DNA of 64,000 bases from NCBI GenBank assembly GCA_964487915.1, contig CAZASN010000001.1, positions 248,001 through 312,000 of the forward strand, read 5' to 3'. The stretch is from Proruminimicrobium sp964487915 (lineage in GTDB: Bacteria > Elusimicrobiota > Endomicrobiia > Endomicrobiales > Endomicrobiaceae). The notes below the pieces were generated by a model. It saw only the letters and a program-made list of their open reading frames with translations. It made no database searches and was not told the origin of the DNA. Positions 1 through 8,578 of this stretch are shown here, in pieces. The translations under genes and the position numbers were made by a program. The number at the start of each line of letters is the position of its first letter. Position 1 is the first letter of the stretch.

Positions 1-1167
1 GAAGGTATTGCTTTAAATGTTAATGTTATAGCCGGTTTTTTGCTTCTTGTTTATCCTTTGCTTTTTTTGCTTATAAAAGACAGCGAAAAAACTATTTCAA
101 AAGTATATATCGTTATGGCTGTAGTATTTTTGGCTGCAATATTTATTACAAAAGCAAGAATAGCAATAGCTTTGTCGCTGTTTATAACATTGATTTTTTT
201 ATTTGAAGAAAGAAGAAAAATTTATGCAAAAATTCTTATATTGTTGATTTTGTTGGTTTTTATAGGGGTGACGGTATATATTTCGGCATTAAAAAATTAT
301 AACGGAAACAGCATAGCTGAAAGAATAATCTGGTGGAAGACCGCATATTTAATTTTTAAAGAAAATATATTTTTCGGAAGCGGATTCGGCAATTTTTCAG
401 TTTTATTCAGAACCTTCAGACCCGAATTTGTTCTTAATACGTTGTACGCGCATAATATTTTTATGCAAATTTTAGCCGATATTGGTATAATAGGCGTCGC
501 ATCATTTTTATGGCTTTTAGTTTCGTTTTACAAAAAAGTCGTATATGAAATAAAATACGGCGGAGATAAATTATATTATAAAGTTATATTTATAAGCATA
601 ACTTTTTTTTTGTTGCTCAATCTGATTGATTATGCTTTTTTTGTGCCTGCGAATATGCTGGTTTTTTTTGTTATTTTTTGCTCCGTTTTTTTTCCGGATA
701 TAAAAAAGTTGCCGAAAGAGAGAATAAATACGTATTTTGTTACGTTGTTTTTTTTGGTTTTATTATTTTTTACGTTTAAACCGGTTATAGCTGACAGATA
801 TTATAAAAAAGGCCTTGATTTTTATCTTTCAAAACAGTATAAGTTTGCAATTAAAAACTTTGATGAGGCTGTGAAATTTGATAAAAAAAATCCCGAATAT
901 TATTATCAGCTTGCCAATGTTAATTTTGCCGTTTATGATTCCGACAGAGAAAACGGAAGACAGTATATTGAAAAAGCGATAGATTATACGAAACAGGCGG
1001 TAAATCTTTACAAAAGCAGCGCTCAGTTGAAGATGAGTCTGGCTTCAATGTATTGGATTGACGGAGATAAAGAAAATGCCGTTAAATACGTAAACGAAGC
1101 CAAAAAATATGATAAATTTAATTTTTATATAGAAGAACAGGCTGAAAAAATTAAAAATTCGCTGTAA
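1..1167 (+). CDS. O-antigen ligase/polymerase-like membrane protein with C-terminal TPR region (5' end outside window)
   Basis: The reading frame is open from base 1, so the gene starts before the window. The N-terminal two thirds is a run of hydrophobic helices. The loop after the first ~100 residues contains the WWKTAYLIFKENIFFGSGFGNF stretch (I see 'G-S-G-F-G-N-F') followed by 'YAHNIF.Q', the pattern of Wzy_C/WaaL ligases, which join undecaprenyl-linked polysaccharide to lipid A or polymerise it at the periplasmic face. After the last helix come about 120 soluble residues with TPR-like repeats ('FYLSKQYKFAIKNFDEAV', 'YTKQAVNLYKSSAQLKM'). Ligases with TPR tails are common in diderms. The downstream flippase-like and glycosyltransferase genes fit an envelope glycan cluster. 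The ligase call is inferred from topology and motif, and the substrate is unknown. Confidence 0.8.
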   Translation, partial: EGIALNVNVIAGFLLLVYPLLFLLIKDSEKTISKVYIVMAVVFLAAIFITKARIAIALSLFITLIFLFEERRKIYAKILILLILLVFIGVTVYISALKNYNGNSIAERIIWWKTAYLIFKENIFFGSGFGNFSVLFRTFRPEFVLNTLYAHNIFMQILADIGIIGVASFLWLLVSFYKKVVYEIKYGGDKLYYKVIFISITFFLLLNLIDYAFFVPANMLVFFVIFCSVFFPDIKKLPKERINTYFVTLFFLVLLFFTFKPVIADRYYKKGLDFYLSKQYKFAIKNFDEAVKFDKKNPEYYYQLANVNFAVYDSDRENGRQYIEKAIDYTKQAVNLYKSSAQLKMSLASMYWIDGDKENAVKYVNEAKKYDKFNFYIEEQAEKIKNSL

Positions 1168-1177
1168 GGACAAATTT

Positions 1178-2188
1178 ATTAGAAAACATATTTTAAAAAT
1201 TATTTTAGGAGCGGTTATAAGCATAATATTGGTGTATCTGAGCGTACGCAATGTTGATTTTAAACATTCTTTTGAGCTGATAAAAAACGCGAACCTTTAT
1301 TGGATAGCCGTTGCAATGGCATTTTTTGTATTTTCTTATATCGTCAGGACCGTAAGATGGTATTTTTTACTTTTGCCTTTAAAAAAAATAGGGGTTTTGA
1401 GAAGTTTTTATTTTTTGATTTTCGGTTTCTTTATGAATAATATTCTCCCGCTCAGGTTGGGAGAATTTGTGCGCGCAAAAGTTGCCGGCGAAAGATTTAA
1501 AATTTCAAGAAGCAGCGTATTTGCGACGGTTGTTATTGAAAGGCTGATGGATATAATAATTTTTATTATATGTTTTTTTCTGATTGCCGTTTTTGTGGAT
1601 ATTCCGCAATGGCTGAAAAATACTTTTTTATTATGCGCCGTTATTTTCGGTGGGTTCACGGTTGTTTTGTTTTTTATATCAAAAAGCAAAGATACGTTTT
1701 TAAGGCTTATATCAAAAATTAAACTTTCCGATAAAATAACAAATATGATAATGTCTTTGTTTTCAAAATTTGCTACCGGATTAAGTTTTTTTACTAACTG
1801 GAAGCTGGCTTTAAAAGTGTTTGTTTTTTCATTTTTTGTTTGGTTTGTTGAAGCATATTCATATATTTATTTTTTTAAAGCTTTCGGGGTTGAGATATCC
1901 ATTATGGAGGCTATTTTTGTAATAGTTGTAATCGGAGTCGGGGTAATTGTTCCTACGGCGCCCGGATTTATCGGAGCGATTGAATTTATGGGAGTGGTTG
2001 CATTGGGGATTTTCGGAATAGAAGAATCAGTCGCTTTTGCTTGTATAGCTTCGCTTCATTTTGCCGACATGATGGCATTATATGTTCTTGGATTTATGGG
2101 AATTGCCAAAGAAAAAATATCTTTTTTGGATTTATTCAAGTTTGCGACTATAGAAGAAAATAATTCAGAGGTTAAAAATGAAAAGTAA
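1178..2188 (+). CDS. Flippase-like integral membrane protein (YbhN / LPG-synthase TM family, UPF0104)
   Basis: A polytopic membrane protein with motifs of the lysylphosphatidylglycerol synthase TM/UPF0104 family: 'RTVRW..LL.PLK', 'NNILPLRLGEFVRA', 'ERLMDI' and 'PTAPGFIGAIEF'. Relatives move or protect lipid-linked intermediates; no substrate can be assigned. Start choice is odd. The first conventional start is TTG at 1229, but it has no well-spaced ribosome site and cuts into the first helix. Upstream the frame continues as RKHILKIILGAVISIILVY, a good first helix, and the only well-placed initiation signal is AAGGA at 1166-1170, seven bases before an ATT at 1178. I therefore use ATT 1178 as the likely rare start. 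The gene begins 10 bases after the ligase stop and overlaps the next gene by 11 bases, so it is translationally linked. Confidence 0.85.
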   Translation: MRKHILKIILGAVISIILVYLSVRNVDFKHSFELIKNANLYWIAVAMAFFVFSYIVRTVRWYFLLLPLKKIGVLRSFYFLIFGFFMNNILPLRLGEFVRAKVAGERFKISRSSVFATVVIERLMDIIIFIICFFLIAVFVDIPQWLKNTFLLCAVIFGGFTVVLFFISKSKDTFLRLISKIKLSDKITNMIMSLFSKFATGLSFFTNWKLALKVFVFSFFVWFVEAYSYIYFFKAFGVEISIMEAIFVIVVIGVGVIVPTAPGFIGAIEFMGVVALGIFGIEESVAFACIASLHFADMMALYVLGFMGIAKEKISFLDLFKFATIEENNSEVKNEK

Positions 2189-2936
2189 AGTTATAGTTGT
2201 GATGCCGGCTTATAATGCTTCAAAAACATTGAAACAAACGATAGACGCCATACCGGAAGGTTCTTTCAGCGATATTCTGCTTGTTGATGATAATTCAAAA
2301 GACGATACCGTTGAAAAAGCCAAAGAATTTGGATTAAAAGTCATAAAGCACGATAAAAATATGGGATACGGCGGGAATCAAAAAACTTGTTACAGAACGG
2401 CTTTGGAAATGGGGGCCGATATAGTAGTTATGCTTCATCCCGATTATCAATACGATCCGAGACTTGTTCCGTTTTTGGCCGGACTTATAGAAAACGACAT
2501 ATGCGACGTTATGATGGCCAACAGAATCAGAACAAGACAAGAGGCTTTAAAAGGCGGCATGCCTTTTTATAAATATTTTTTTAACAGATGTCTTACTATA
2601 ACGGAAAATATAATTTTAGGGCTTAATTTGGGAGAATATCATACGGGTTACAGGGCTTTTTCAAAGAAAGTTTTGGAAACTATAGATTTTGAAAAAAATT
2701 CCGATGATTTTGTTTTTGACCAGCATATAATAGTGCAGATCGCCGTAGCGGGTTTCAGAATAGGAGAAATTCCGGTCGCCGCAAAATATTTTGACGAAGC
2801 GTCTTCAATAAATTTCAGAAGAAGCGTTGAATACGGGCTCGGTATTTTAGCTGTTTTGGTTAAATATGTATTGTTTAAATTAAAACTTAAAAATTTTGAA
2901 ATGTTTAATATAAAAAATAAGGAGATTAAAAAATGA
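2178..2936 (+). CDS. Glycosyltransferase family 2, polyprenol-phosphate sugar transferase type
   Basis: GT-A fold family 2 enzyme of 252 residues. The N-terminus has 'VVMPAYNASKTL', then the nucleotide-binding 'LLVDDNSKDDT' and the metal/substrate region 'VVMLHPDYQYDP' (in place of the usual DADxQ). It most resembles dolichol/polyprenol-phosphate mannosyl- or glucosyltransferases that load a sugar onto a lipid carrier at the inner face of the membrane. No C-terminal transmembrane pair is present, so it is the soluble, DPM1-like form. It overlaps the upstream flippase-like gene by 11 bases and the downstream icd by 4 bases (ATGA), so it lies in the same operon. The lipid acceptor and sugar donor are not determinable here. 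Confidence 0.87.
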   Translation: MKSKVIVVMPAYNASKTLKQTIDAIPEGSFSDILLVDDNSKDDTVEKAKEFGLKVIKHDKNMGYGGNQKTCYRTALEMGADIVVMLHPDYQYDPRLVPFLAGLIENDICDVMMANRIRTRQEALKGGMPFYKYFFNRCLTITENIILGLNLGEYHTGYRAFSKKVLETIDFEKNSDDFVFDQHIIVQIAVAGFRIGEIPVAAKYFDEASSINFRRSVEYGLGILAVLVKYVLFKLKLKNFEMFNIKNKEIKK

Positions 2937-3985
2937 CGTACAAAATTACTCTGATCCCGGGTGACGGAACAGGACCCGAACTGGCCGAGGTTACGGCAAA
3001 AGTCGTTGAAGCTACAGGCGTAAAAATTGAATGGGAAATAGCGCATGCGGGCGTTGATATAATGGAAAAAGAAGGGACTCCTCTTCCAGAAAGCACATTA
3101 AAATCAATAGCAAAAAATAAAGTTGCGTTAAAAGGGCCTATTACTACTCCGATAGGAACGGGTTTCCGTTCGGTCAACGTAGCAATAAGAAAAGAACTTG
3201 ATTTGTATTCATGTTTGAGACCTTGTAAAACCTATGCCGGAGTCAAATCAAAATACAGCGACATTGATTTGGTGGTAGTCAGAGAAAATACCGAAGATTT
3301 ATACGCAGGCGTTGAATATTACGAAAATTCAGAAGAAGCAAACAAAATAATAGATATTTCAAAAGGCAAAATAAGAAAAGAGTCCGCTATTTCAATAAAA
3401 CCGATGTCTGTTTTCGGCTGCGAGAGAATAGTGAGATTTGCGTTTGACCACGCGGTTAAACACAACAGAAAAAAAGTTACCGCGGTTACAAAAGCCAATA
3501 TCATGAAATGTACCGACGGGCTTTTTTATAAAGTCGCAAGAGAAGTCGCAAAAGAATTTGAAGGCAAAGTAGAATATGAAGAAAGGCTGATAGACAATAT
3601 GTGCATGCAGCTTGTTCAAAAACCGGAATTATACGATGTTATAGTTTTGCCTAATCTTTACGGAGACATATTGTCCGATTTATGCGCCGGTCTTGTCGGA
3701 GGGCTCGGCGTAGCTCCGGGCGCAAATCACGGCAAAGACTGCGCCGTATTTGAAGCTGTTCACGGTTCGGCGCCTAAATATAAAGGGCTTAATAAGGTTA
3801 ATCCTACGGCTCTTATTCTTTCGGCTAAACTGATGCTTGAATATATAGGAGAAACCGAAGCCGCAAAAAGGCTTGAAAAAGCCGTTTCCGAAGTAATATC
3901 GGAGAAAAAACAGGTTACTTATGATTTGGGCGGAAATGCCGGCACAAAAGAAATGGGTCAGGCTATAATTAATAAATTAAAATAA
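2933..3985 (+). CDS. icd: Isocitrate dehydrogenase, probably NAD-dependent (isocitrate/isopropylmalate dehydrogenase family)
   Basis: 350 residues with the family N-terminus 'LIPGDGTGPE' and substrate motifs 'LDLYSCLRPCK', 'VVVRENTEDLYAG' and 'LPNLYGDILSDLCAGLVGGLG', followed by the nucleotide region 'AVHGSAPKYKG...NPTA'. The S-x-N-x-x-x-R segment ('SVNVAIRK') and the 'RENTEDLYAGVE' region match isocitrate rather than isopropylmalate dehydrogenases. The short length and cofactor loop favour an NAD-linked, archaeal/mitochondrial-like enzyme. It oxidatively decarboxylates isocitrate to 2-oxoglutarate, probably for glutamate synthesis in a fermenter. No citrate synthase or aconitase is in the window. 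ATGA overlap with the glycosyltransferase; ndk follows 3 bases after the stop. Homoisocitrate or tartrate dehydrogenase activity is a lesser alternative. Confidence 0.88.
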   Translation: MTYKITLIPGDGTGPELAEVTAKVVEATGVKIEWEIAHAGVDIMEKEGTPLPESTLKSIAKNKVALKGPITTPIGTGFRSVNVAIRKELDLYSCLRPCKTYAGVKSKYSDIDLVVVRENTEDLYAGVEYYENSEEANKIIDISKGKIRKESAISIKPMSVFGCERIVRFAFDHAVKHNRKKVTAVTKANIMKCTDGLFYKVAREVAKEFEGKVEYEERLIDNMCMQLVQKPELYDVIVLPNLYGDILSDLCAGLVGGLGVAPGANHGKDCAVFEAVHGSAPKYKGLNKVNPTALILSAKLMLEYIGETEAAKRLEKAVSEVISEKKQVTYDLGGNAGTKEMGQAIINKLK

Positions 3986-3988
3986 GAG

Positions 3989-4438
3989 ATGAAAATGGAA
4001 AAAACGCTTGTAATAATAAAACCTGACGCGGTAGGTAAAAAAGCAGTAGGCAGTATAATAAAAGCTTTTGATGATTTCGGACTAAAATTAGCCGCCTTAA
4101 AAATGATCAAACCTTCAAGAAACGTCATAGAGGAGTTCTATTCAATACACAAAGGGAAACCGTTTTTTCAGCCGTTGGTTGAATTTATGGATTGCGCTCC
4201 GATAGTAGTTTGTGTGTGGGAGTCGGAAAATGTCGTTTCAAAAGTCAGGAATTTTATAGGCGCAACGGACTCGCAGAAAGCCGAAAAAGGCACAATAAGA
4301 AATTTGTTCGGAACCAATAACAGAAAAAATGCCGTTCATGCGTCGGATTCTTTGGAAAATGCCGAAAAAGAAATATCTTTTTTCTTTAAACCGGAAGAAA
4401 TTTTAAATTATAATTATGACGCTTGGATAAGCAAATAA
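3989..4438 (+). CDS. ndk: Nucleoside diphosphate kinase
   Basis: 149 residues, the normal size. The N-terminus 'EKTLVIIKPDAVGK' and the active-site segment 'NAVHASDSLE', with the phosphorylated histidine, are diagnostic. The enzyme moves the gamma-phosphate of ATP onto other NDPs and dNDPs through this histidine. ATG at 3989 is used; a second ATG at 3995 (the second Met of 'MKMEKT') would also give an intact enzyme. It lies directly behind icd and 55 bases before ackA. The gap 4439-4493 is very A+T-rich and may carry a promoter, but no good -35/-10 pair was found. No missing residues were noted. Confidence 0.95.
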   Translation: MKMEKTLVIIKPDAVGKKAVGSIIKAFDDFGLKLAALKMIKPSRNVIEEFYSIHKGKPFFQPLVEFMDCAPIVVCVWESENVVSKVRNFIGATDSQKAEKGTIRNLFGTNNRKNAVHASDSLENAEKEISFFFKPEEILNYNYDAWISK

Positions 4439-4493
4439 CGGTCTTTTTAATGTTAATATAAATTTTAATTAATAAAATATAAAGGATAAAACA

Positions 4494-5699
4494 ATGAAAG
4501 TTCTAGTTGTCAATTGCGGTTCATCATCTGTAAAATATGCTTTGTTTTCAATGACGCACGAAAAAAAGATTGCCTGCGGTCTGGTTGAATGCATAGGTCT
4601 TCCGGAAGCTTATTTCAAAAGGCAGTCGGTCGGACAGGAGGAAGAAAAAACTTTATGTAAAGTTTCAAATCATTTTGAAGCTGTTGAATTGATAATAAGC
4701 CACCTTCTTGACCCTGAAAAAGGAAGCATAAAAAATGTTGACGAGATATATGCTATAGGGCACAGAATAGTTCACGGAGGAGATAAATTTTCCGACTCGG
4801 TTCTTGTGGATGAAAACGTTAAAGCCGGTCTTAAAGAATGTTTTTCAATAGCTCCTCTGCATACGCCCCATCATTATGCCGGTATTGAAGCGGTTGAAAA
4901 AATGCTTCCGGGCATACCTTCTATATTGGTGTTTGATACCGCATTTCACCAAACTATGCCGGATTATGCTTATATGTATGCCGTTCCTTACGAATATTAT
5001 AAAAGAGATCACGTAAGAAGATACGGAATGCACGGCACTTCTCATAAATATGTAATGCAGAGAGCCGCGGCTATGCTTGGAAAAAATCCGGAAGATATAA
5101 ATTTAATTACATGCCACTTAGGCAACGGAAGCAGTATTACCGCGATAAAAAACGGTAAAGTTATAGATACTTCTATGGGTTTTACGCCTCTTGCCGGGCT
5201 TGTTATGGGAACAAGATGCGGAGATATTGATCCTGCGGTCTTGGTTCATATAATGGCTGAAAATCCTAAGATAACATCAGACGAAATGAATGATCTTCTA
5301 AATAAAGAAAGCGGCCTCCGTGGAATTTCCGGTTTATCCGGTGATATGAGAACAATAGTTAAGGCGATACAGGCCGGCAATAAAAGAGCAAAATTGGCGT
5401 TTGACATGCTTTGCTACAGCGCCAAAAAATATATTTGCATGTATTACGGTGTTCTTAACGGCATAGACGGTATAGCGTTTACGGCCGGAATAGGCGAAAA
5501 TGTGCCCAGCGTAAGAGAAAAAGCTTGTGAAAATTTACAAAATTTAAATATTGAACTTGACATAGAAAAAAATAATACTCCAGGGCAGGATGAGAGATTT
5601 ATATCGGCTGACGGTTCAAAAGTTAAAATTATGGTAATTCCGACAAATGAAGAACTTATGATTGCAAGAGAAGCAATGAAAGTGCTTGCAGACCATTAA
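4494..5699 (+). CDS. ackA: Acetate kinase
   Basis: 401 residues, typical length. It begins 'VLVVNCGSSSVKYALF', the ASKHA phosphate-binding start, and contains 'GHRIVHGG', 'FDTAFHQTMP', 'YGMHGTSHKYV', 'CHLGNGSS' and 'FTAGIGEN', all hallmark acetate kinase motifs. It makes ATP and acetate from acetyl phosphate in the last step of acetate fermentation. AAAGGA precedes the ATG at a normal distance. No pta is adjacent, so the phosphotransacetylase must be elsewhere. With the hydrogenase operon further downstream it fits a hydrogen- and acetate-forming fermentative metabolism. Confidence 0.96.
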   Translation: MKVLVVNCGSSSVKYALFSMTHEKKIACGLVECIGLPEAYFKRQSVGQEEEKTLCKVSNHFEAVELIISHLLDPEKGSIKNVDEIYAIGHRIVHGGDKFSDSVLVDENVKAGLKECFSIAPLHTPHHYAGIEAVEKMLPGIPSILVFDTAFHQTMPDYAYMYAVPYEYYKRDHVRRYGMHGTSHKYVMQRAAAMLGKNPEDINLITCHLGNGSSITAIKNGKVIDTSMGFTPLAGLVMGTRCGDIDPAVLVHIMAENPKITSDEMNDLLNKESGLRGISGLSGDMRTIVKAIQAGNKRAKLAFDMLCYSAKKYICMYYGVLNGIDGIAFTAGIGENVPSVREKACENLQNLNIELDIEKNNTPGQDERFISADGSKVKIMVIPTNEELMIAREAMKVLADH

Positions 5700-5737
5700 A
5701 TAAATTGTGAAATATTTGTAAAATTCGGGCATATTGT

Positions 5738-5766
5738 TTGACAAAATACGAGTAATTTATTAAACT
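5738..5766 (+). promoter_or_regulatory. Sigma-70-type promoter for the surface-protein locus
   Basis: A perfect TTGACA -35 (5738-5743), a 17-base spacer and TAAACT (5761-5766, 4 of 6 matches) as -10, ending 58 bases before the ATG at 5825. The leader then carries a strong GGAGG at 5811-5815. A TATACT at 5768-5773 is nearby but spaced 24 bases from the -35, so it is less likely. Confidence 0.55.
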
Positions 5767-5824
5767 CTATACTAGTTAAGAGTCGGAAGTCTTTGCAGTA
5801 AAATAAAAAGGGAGGAAGTAGAAG

Positions 5825-6523
5825 ATGAAGAAATTTTTTTCTTTGGTGTTGGTTTTGGGTTGTGTAGTATTGTTCAGCCAAATTGCATCAGCTGCTATTA
5901 AGGGAACATATACGGCACAAGTAGATGTAAGCGGCAGTTTCAGTTTTGTACCGTCACTTGTTGCAACAAGCAATTATACAACGGCGGTAGGCACAATTAC
6001 ATGGTCAGATTACAGCGGAGCTTTTGCAAGCGCGGATAACTGGAAGAATGCAAGTGCGGCAATCAAAATTGCGGTAACAAATCAGAAAGCAGGCGTAACC
6101 GTTCAGTTGTATCAGGATAACGCCAATAACGCTACCGGTTATAAAAACACAATCGGCTACGATTTAGGCGGCGGAAGTAAATCTTATGCAGGTTTGATAA
6201 GACAAAATTCGTCCGGAGCCCAGAGATTTGTATTGGGTATGAAAGTTTCTACAACAACAAATGTAACAGTAGCTCCTGTTCCTGAAAATCAGACAGGCGG
6301 TTTCTACTTGAAAGATAAGAGTGATACGGGATTTGTAGCAGATGCAGCGTATTATACAATACTTTCGGATCAGGGTTATCTTACTTATATGAACGGCACA
6401 GCAGGCGGATTTGAACCGTTTACAAGCGGAACATTGTATATTCACTTCGGTGCAAATTTCAGAGATGCTTTTGCCGGCAACTATGCAACACAAACTATAA
6501 CACTGGAGTCGTTTAACGAATAA
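5825..6523 (+). CDS. Secreted beta-rich protein, stand-alone copy of a locus-specific C-terminal domain
   Basis: 232 residues with a clean signal peptide (lysines, hydrophobic core, 'QIASA-A' cleavage site near residue 23). The mature part is rich in T, S, G, N and aromatic residues, as in extracellular beta proteins, and lacks cysteine after the signal. I do not recognise a named family. Its end ('LYIHFGANF' then 'YATQTITLESFNE') matches the ends of the two larger secreted proteins downstream ('RIYLGAKF'...'YSATITAEFAYE' and 'YLYIGADF'...'YSTNMLTIELIYE'), so all three share a C-terminal domain. It has the best ribosome site of the locus (GGAGG at 5811) and its own promoter, so it may be the abundant subunit. 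The stop and the next start overlap as TAATG. Function unknown: surface fibre, coat or adhesin subunit are possibilities. Confidence 0.8.
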   Translation: MKKFFSLVLVLGCVVLFSQIASAAIKGTYTAQVDVSGSFSFVPSLVATSNYTTAVGTITWSDYSGAFASADNWKNASAAIKIAVTNQKAGVTVQLYQDNANNATGYKNTIGYDLGGGSKSYAGLIRQNSSGAQRFVLGMKVSTTTNVTVAPVPENQTGGFYLKDKSDTGFVADAAYYTILSDQGYLTYMNGTAGGFEPFTSGTLYIHFGANFRDAFAGNYATQTITLESFNE

Positions 6524-7272
6524 TGCGGAAAATCTTTGCAGGGTTAATTCTATTATTGTTCGGCAGCGTTGTTTACGCGGGACTGGGAGTTGACCCTTCA
6601 AAGTTTGAAATTGTGATGCCTGCAGATGAAATTTATGAGGCGTCAATAGATGTAACAAGTACTTATGATACTGTTGTTTCCGCCAAAGTTTCCACAAAAG
6701 ACTGGAAAAATTACAGCGGGAACAACGGTATCACTGTAAAAGATTGGCTTACAGTTGATGTTGATAAAATTGAACTTTCTCCGGACAAACCAGGTAAAGT
6801 TCATTTTAAAGTAGCGCCTAAAGAAACAATGACCGGATCTTTGTCAGGGATGCTGTCATTTTCCGTTCAGAGAGAAGGAGAATCTTTGAATGTTATGATA
6901 AGCGTGCCGGTTTATCTTGTCATCAAGGGAACAGAAAAACCGGATATAAAACTTGATAATTTAAAAGTATTTCAGAGCAGCACAAGCGCCGTCAGTTTTG
7001 ACATAAGTCTTGAAAATTTGGGAAACGTACATGTTCGTCCGCAGGGTATGCAGATGAGCATTCTTAATAAAAAGAAAAAATTAATTCAGAGCGTTAATTT
7101 AGGAGAAACGGTTCCCGTATACACAGGTTCAAAGAGAAATTACAAAACGCAGTTCAGCAGTATTTTGCCGAAAGGAAAGTATTTTGCAGAGATACGTTTA
7201 AAATCTTTTGACAAAGAGTTTGTTTTTTTAAAAAAATTTAAAGTTTTAAAAGACGGCAGCGTTAAAATTTAA
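6523..7272 (+). CDS. Secreted Ig-like protein, possible chaperone or cell-surface partner of the preceding protein
   Basis: 249 residues. Signal peptide ending 'SVVYA-G' at about residue 19, then 'GLGVDPSKFEIVMPADEIYEA' and an all-beta sequence with the cadence of two Ig-like domains: residues ~20-135 ending 'VPVYLVIKGTEKPDI', and ~136-249 with 'FDISLENLGNVHVRPQG' and 'LPKGKYFAEI'. The composition resembles DUF916-like WxL-partner proteins and PapD-like pilus chaperones, but I see no decisive chaperone residues. Translation is coupled to the preceding secreted protein by a TAATG overlap, which suggests the two products work together in a fixed ratio. A chaperone or anchor for its neighbour is my inference, not established. 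Confidence 0.72.
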   Translation: MRKIFAGLILLLFGSVVYAGLGVDPSKFEIVMPADEIYEASIDVTSTYDTVVSAKVSTKDWKNYSGNNGITVKDWLTVDVDKIELSPDKPGKVHFKVAPKETMTGSLSGMLSFSVQREGESLNVMISVPVYLVIKGTEKPDIKLDNLKVFQSSTSAVSFDISLENLGNVHVRPQGMQMSILNKKKKLIQSVNLGETVPVYTGSKRNYKTQFSSILPKGKYFAEIRLKSFDKEFVFLKKFKVLKDGSVKI

Positions 7273-7345
7273 AAGATTGTTGTTTGTTAAGTTGTTTTGA
7301 ATAGAAACATTTTGATTGACTGCAATTTATTTTTTTAGGAATATA

Positions 7346-8578
7346 ATGAGAATACAGAAAACATTATCAACTGTTATTGTTTTTCTTATAGGCGTTGTTG
7401 CAGTTCCTTCCGCTTTTTCATCAAATATAGGCAGAAACGTATACGGTATTTGGACTGAAACTTATAACGGCGCAAAGTACGGAGTAGCCGCTACGGACGC
7501 AGACGCCGTCTCTCTGGATAATTGGAACGGTTTTGTTATAAGCGACAGAACGGATTCTCCTATTCCGGAAGGAAGCAAATACATGAGATTTGCAATAAAC
7601 ACTACCGGATGGGTCGGAGCCGGTATCAGTTGCCAAAATACAGGCGGTTCCAAGAATATGTCGTCATATTACAACGGATATTTAAAATTCTATGCCCGTT
7701 CAAGTAATTCCATAGTTGCAACTTATAAAGTTGGATTAAAAATAGGAACCTCTACTGAAGTATGGTTCAGTTTAAACAGTTATGGTTTTTCTGCCGACGG
7801 TAACTGGCATGAAATTTCAGTCCCTCTCAATACTGCCACAAATGCAAATTTAACATCTGCAAATTTAGCAAATATTACACAATTATTTATGATTAGCAAT
7901 AGCGGTGCAGCTCTTACCATAGGACATGCAATTGATATAGATAATATAGTATGGGTAAAAAGCGGTACCGGTTCGTTTACGCCTTCTTTAAAAAGAATTT
8001 CGGACGATGTCGCCGTTACGACAATAACATGGAACGGAAGTTCCGCAATATCCGGCAATGCTGGATGGACAGCGTCAGACCAGTATATTGAACTTGATTT
8101 AGATATGTATGTTACAAACAAAGTTTGGGATGTAAGAATATATACGGATAACGGCGCGACAGACAGAAACGGTTTGATGTCGCCGTCGTTAAATCATAAA
8201 ATACCTCTTTGCTGGAGAGCAAGCGATTATAAGCTTCCTTATGCAGTCGGAGGAGATACAAGAACTTTAACAATAGGCGAAGTAGCGGTAAGCAGCGTTA
8301 CCGCAAAATTATATGATGCGGGCGCGGTGTCAAATCCTGCAAGCGCAGATTACTGGTGTTGGTTTTGGATGCTGGATAAAGCGGAAAACCATACTGCAGA
8401 TTATAACGTAATATGGGATAACAGAGGATTTCAGGGCGCTGAAAATGCCGGAGATTTTTACGGAATGAATCAGACTTTGGGAATATTTCCCAGAATATAT
8501 CTGGGAGCAAAATTTTTAAACGTTGTAGGCGGGCAGAGATACAGCGCGACTATAACGGCAGAGTTTGCTTATGAATAA
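7346..8578 (+). CDS. Secreted protein with galactose-binding-like domain and locus-specific C-terminal domain (copy 1)
   Basis: Start taken at the ATG at 7346, preceded by TTAGGA; the frame is open further upstream to a TTG at 7316 but that would precede the signal peptide ('...VPSAFS-SNIGRN'). 410 residues from this start. After the signal comes 'NIGRNVYGIWTE', then residues ~50-215 look like a jelly-roll carbohydrate-binding-type domain ('MSSYYNGYLKFYARS', 'NWHEISVPLNT', 'IDIDNIVWVKS'). The last ~190 residues form the domain shared with the 232-residue protein at 5825 ('PLCWRASDY', 'YWCWFWMLDKA', 'RIYLGAKF', 'ATITAEFAYE'). The paralogue at 10705 has the same order. It is probably exported and bound to the surface or a polysaccharide. 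Its stop overlaps the next start. No enzyme active site was recognised. Confidence 0.78.
   Translation: MRIQKTLSTVIVFLIGVVAVPSAFSSNIGRNVYGIWTETYNGAKYGVAATDADAVSLDNWNGFVISDRTDSPIPEGSKYMRFAINTTGWVGAGISCQNTGGSKNMSSYYNGYLKFYARSSNSIVATYKVGLKIGTSTEVWFSLNSYGFSADGNWHEISVPLNTATNANLTSANLANITQLFMISNSGAALTIGHAIDIDNIVWVKSGTGSFTPSLKRISDDVAVTTITWNGSSAISGNAGWTASDQYIELDLDMYVTNKVWDVRIYTDNGATDRNGLMSPSLNHKIPLCWRASDYKLPYAVGGDTRTLTIGEVAVSSVTAKLYDAGAVSNPASADYWCWFWMLDKAENHTADYNVIWDNRGFQGAENAGDFYGMNQTLGIFPRIYLGAKFLNVVGGQRYSATITAEFAYE

Noticed and set aside
5768..5773. TATACT as the -10 box of the 5738 TTGACA
   Set aside because: Spacing of 24 bases is too long; TAAACT at 17 bases fits better.
7316..7347. TTGACT and TATAAT just before the surface gene at 7346 as a promoter
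   Set aside because: Spacing is 20 bases and the TATAAT overlaps the ATG itself, while a ribosome site lies upstream of the ATG, so the gene is more likely read from the upstream promoter.
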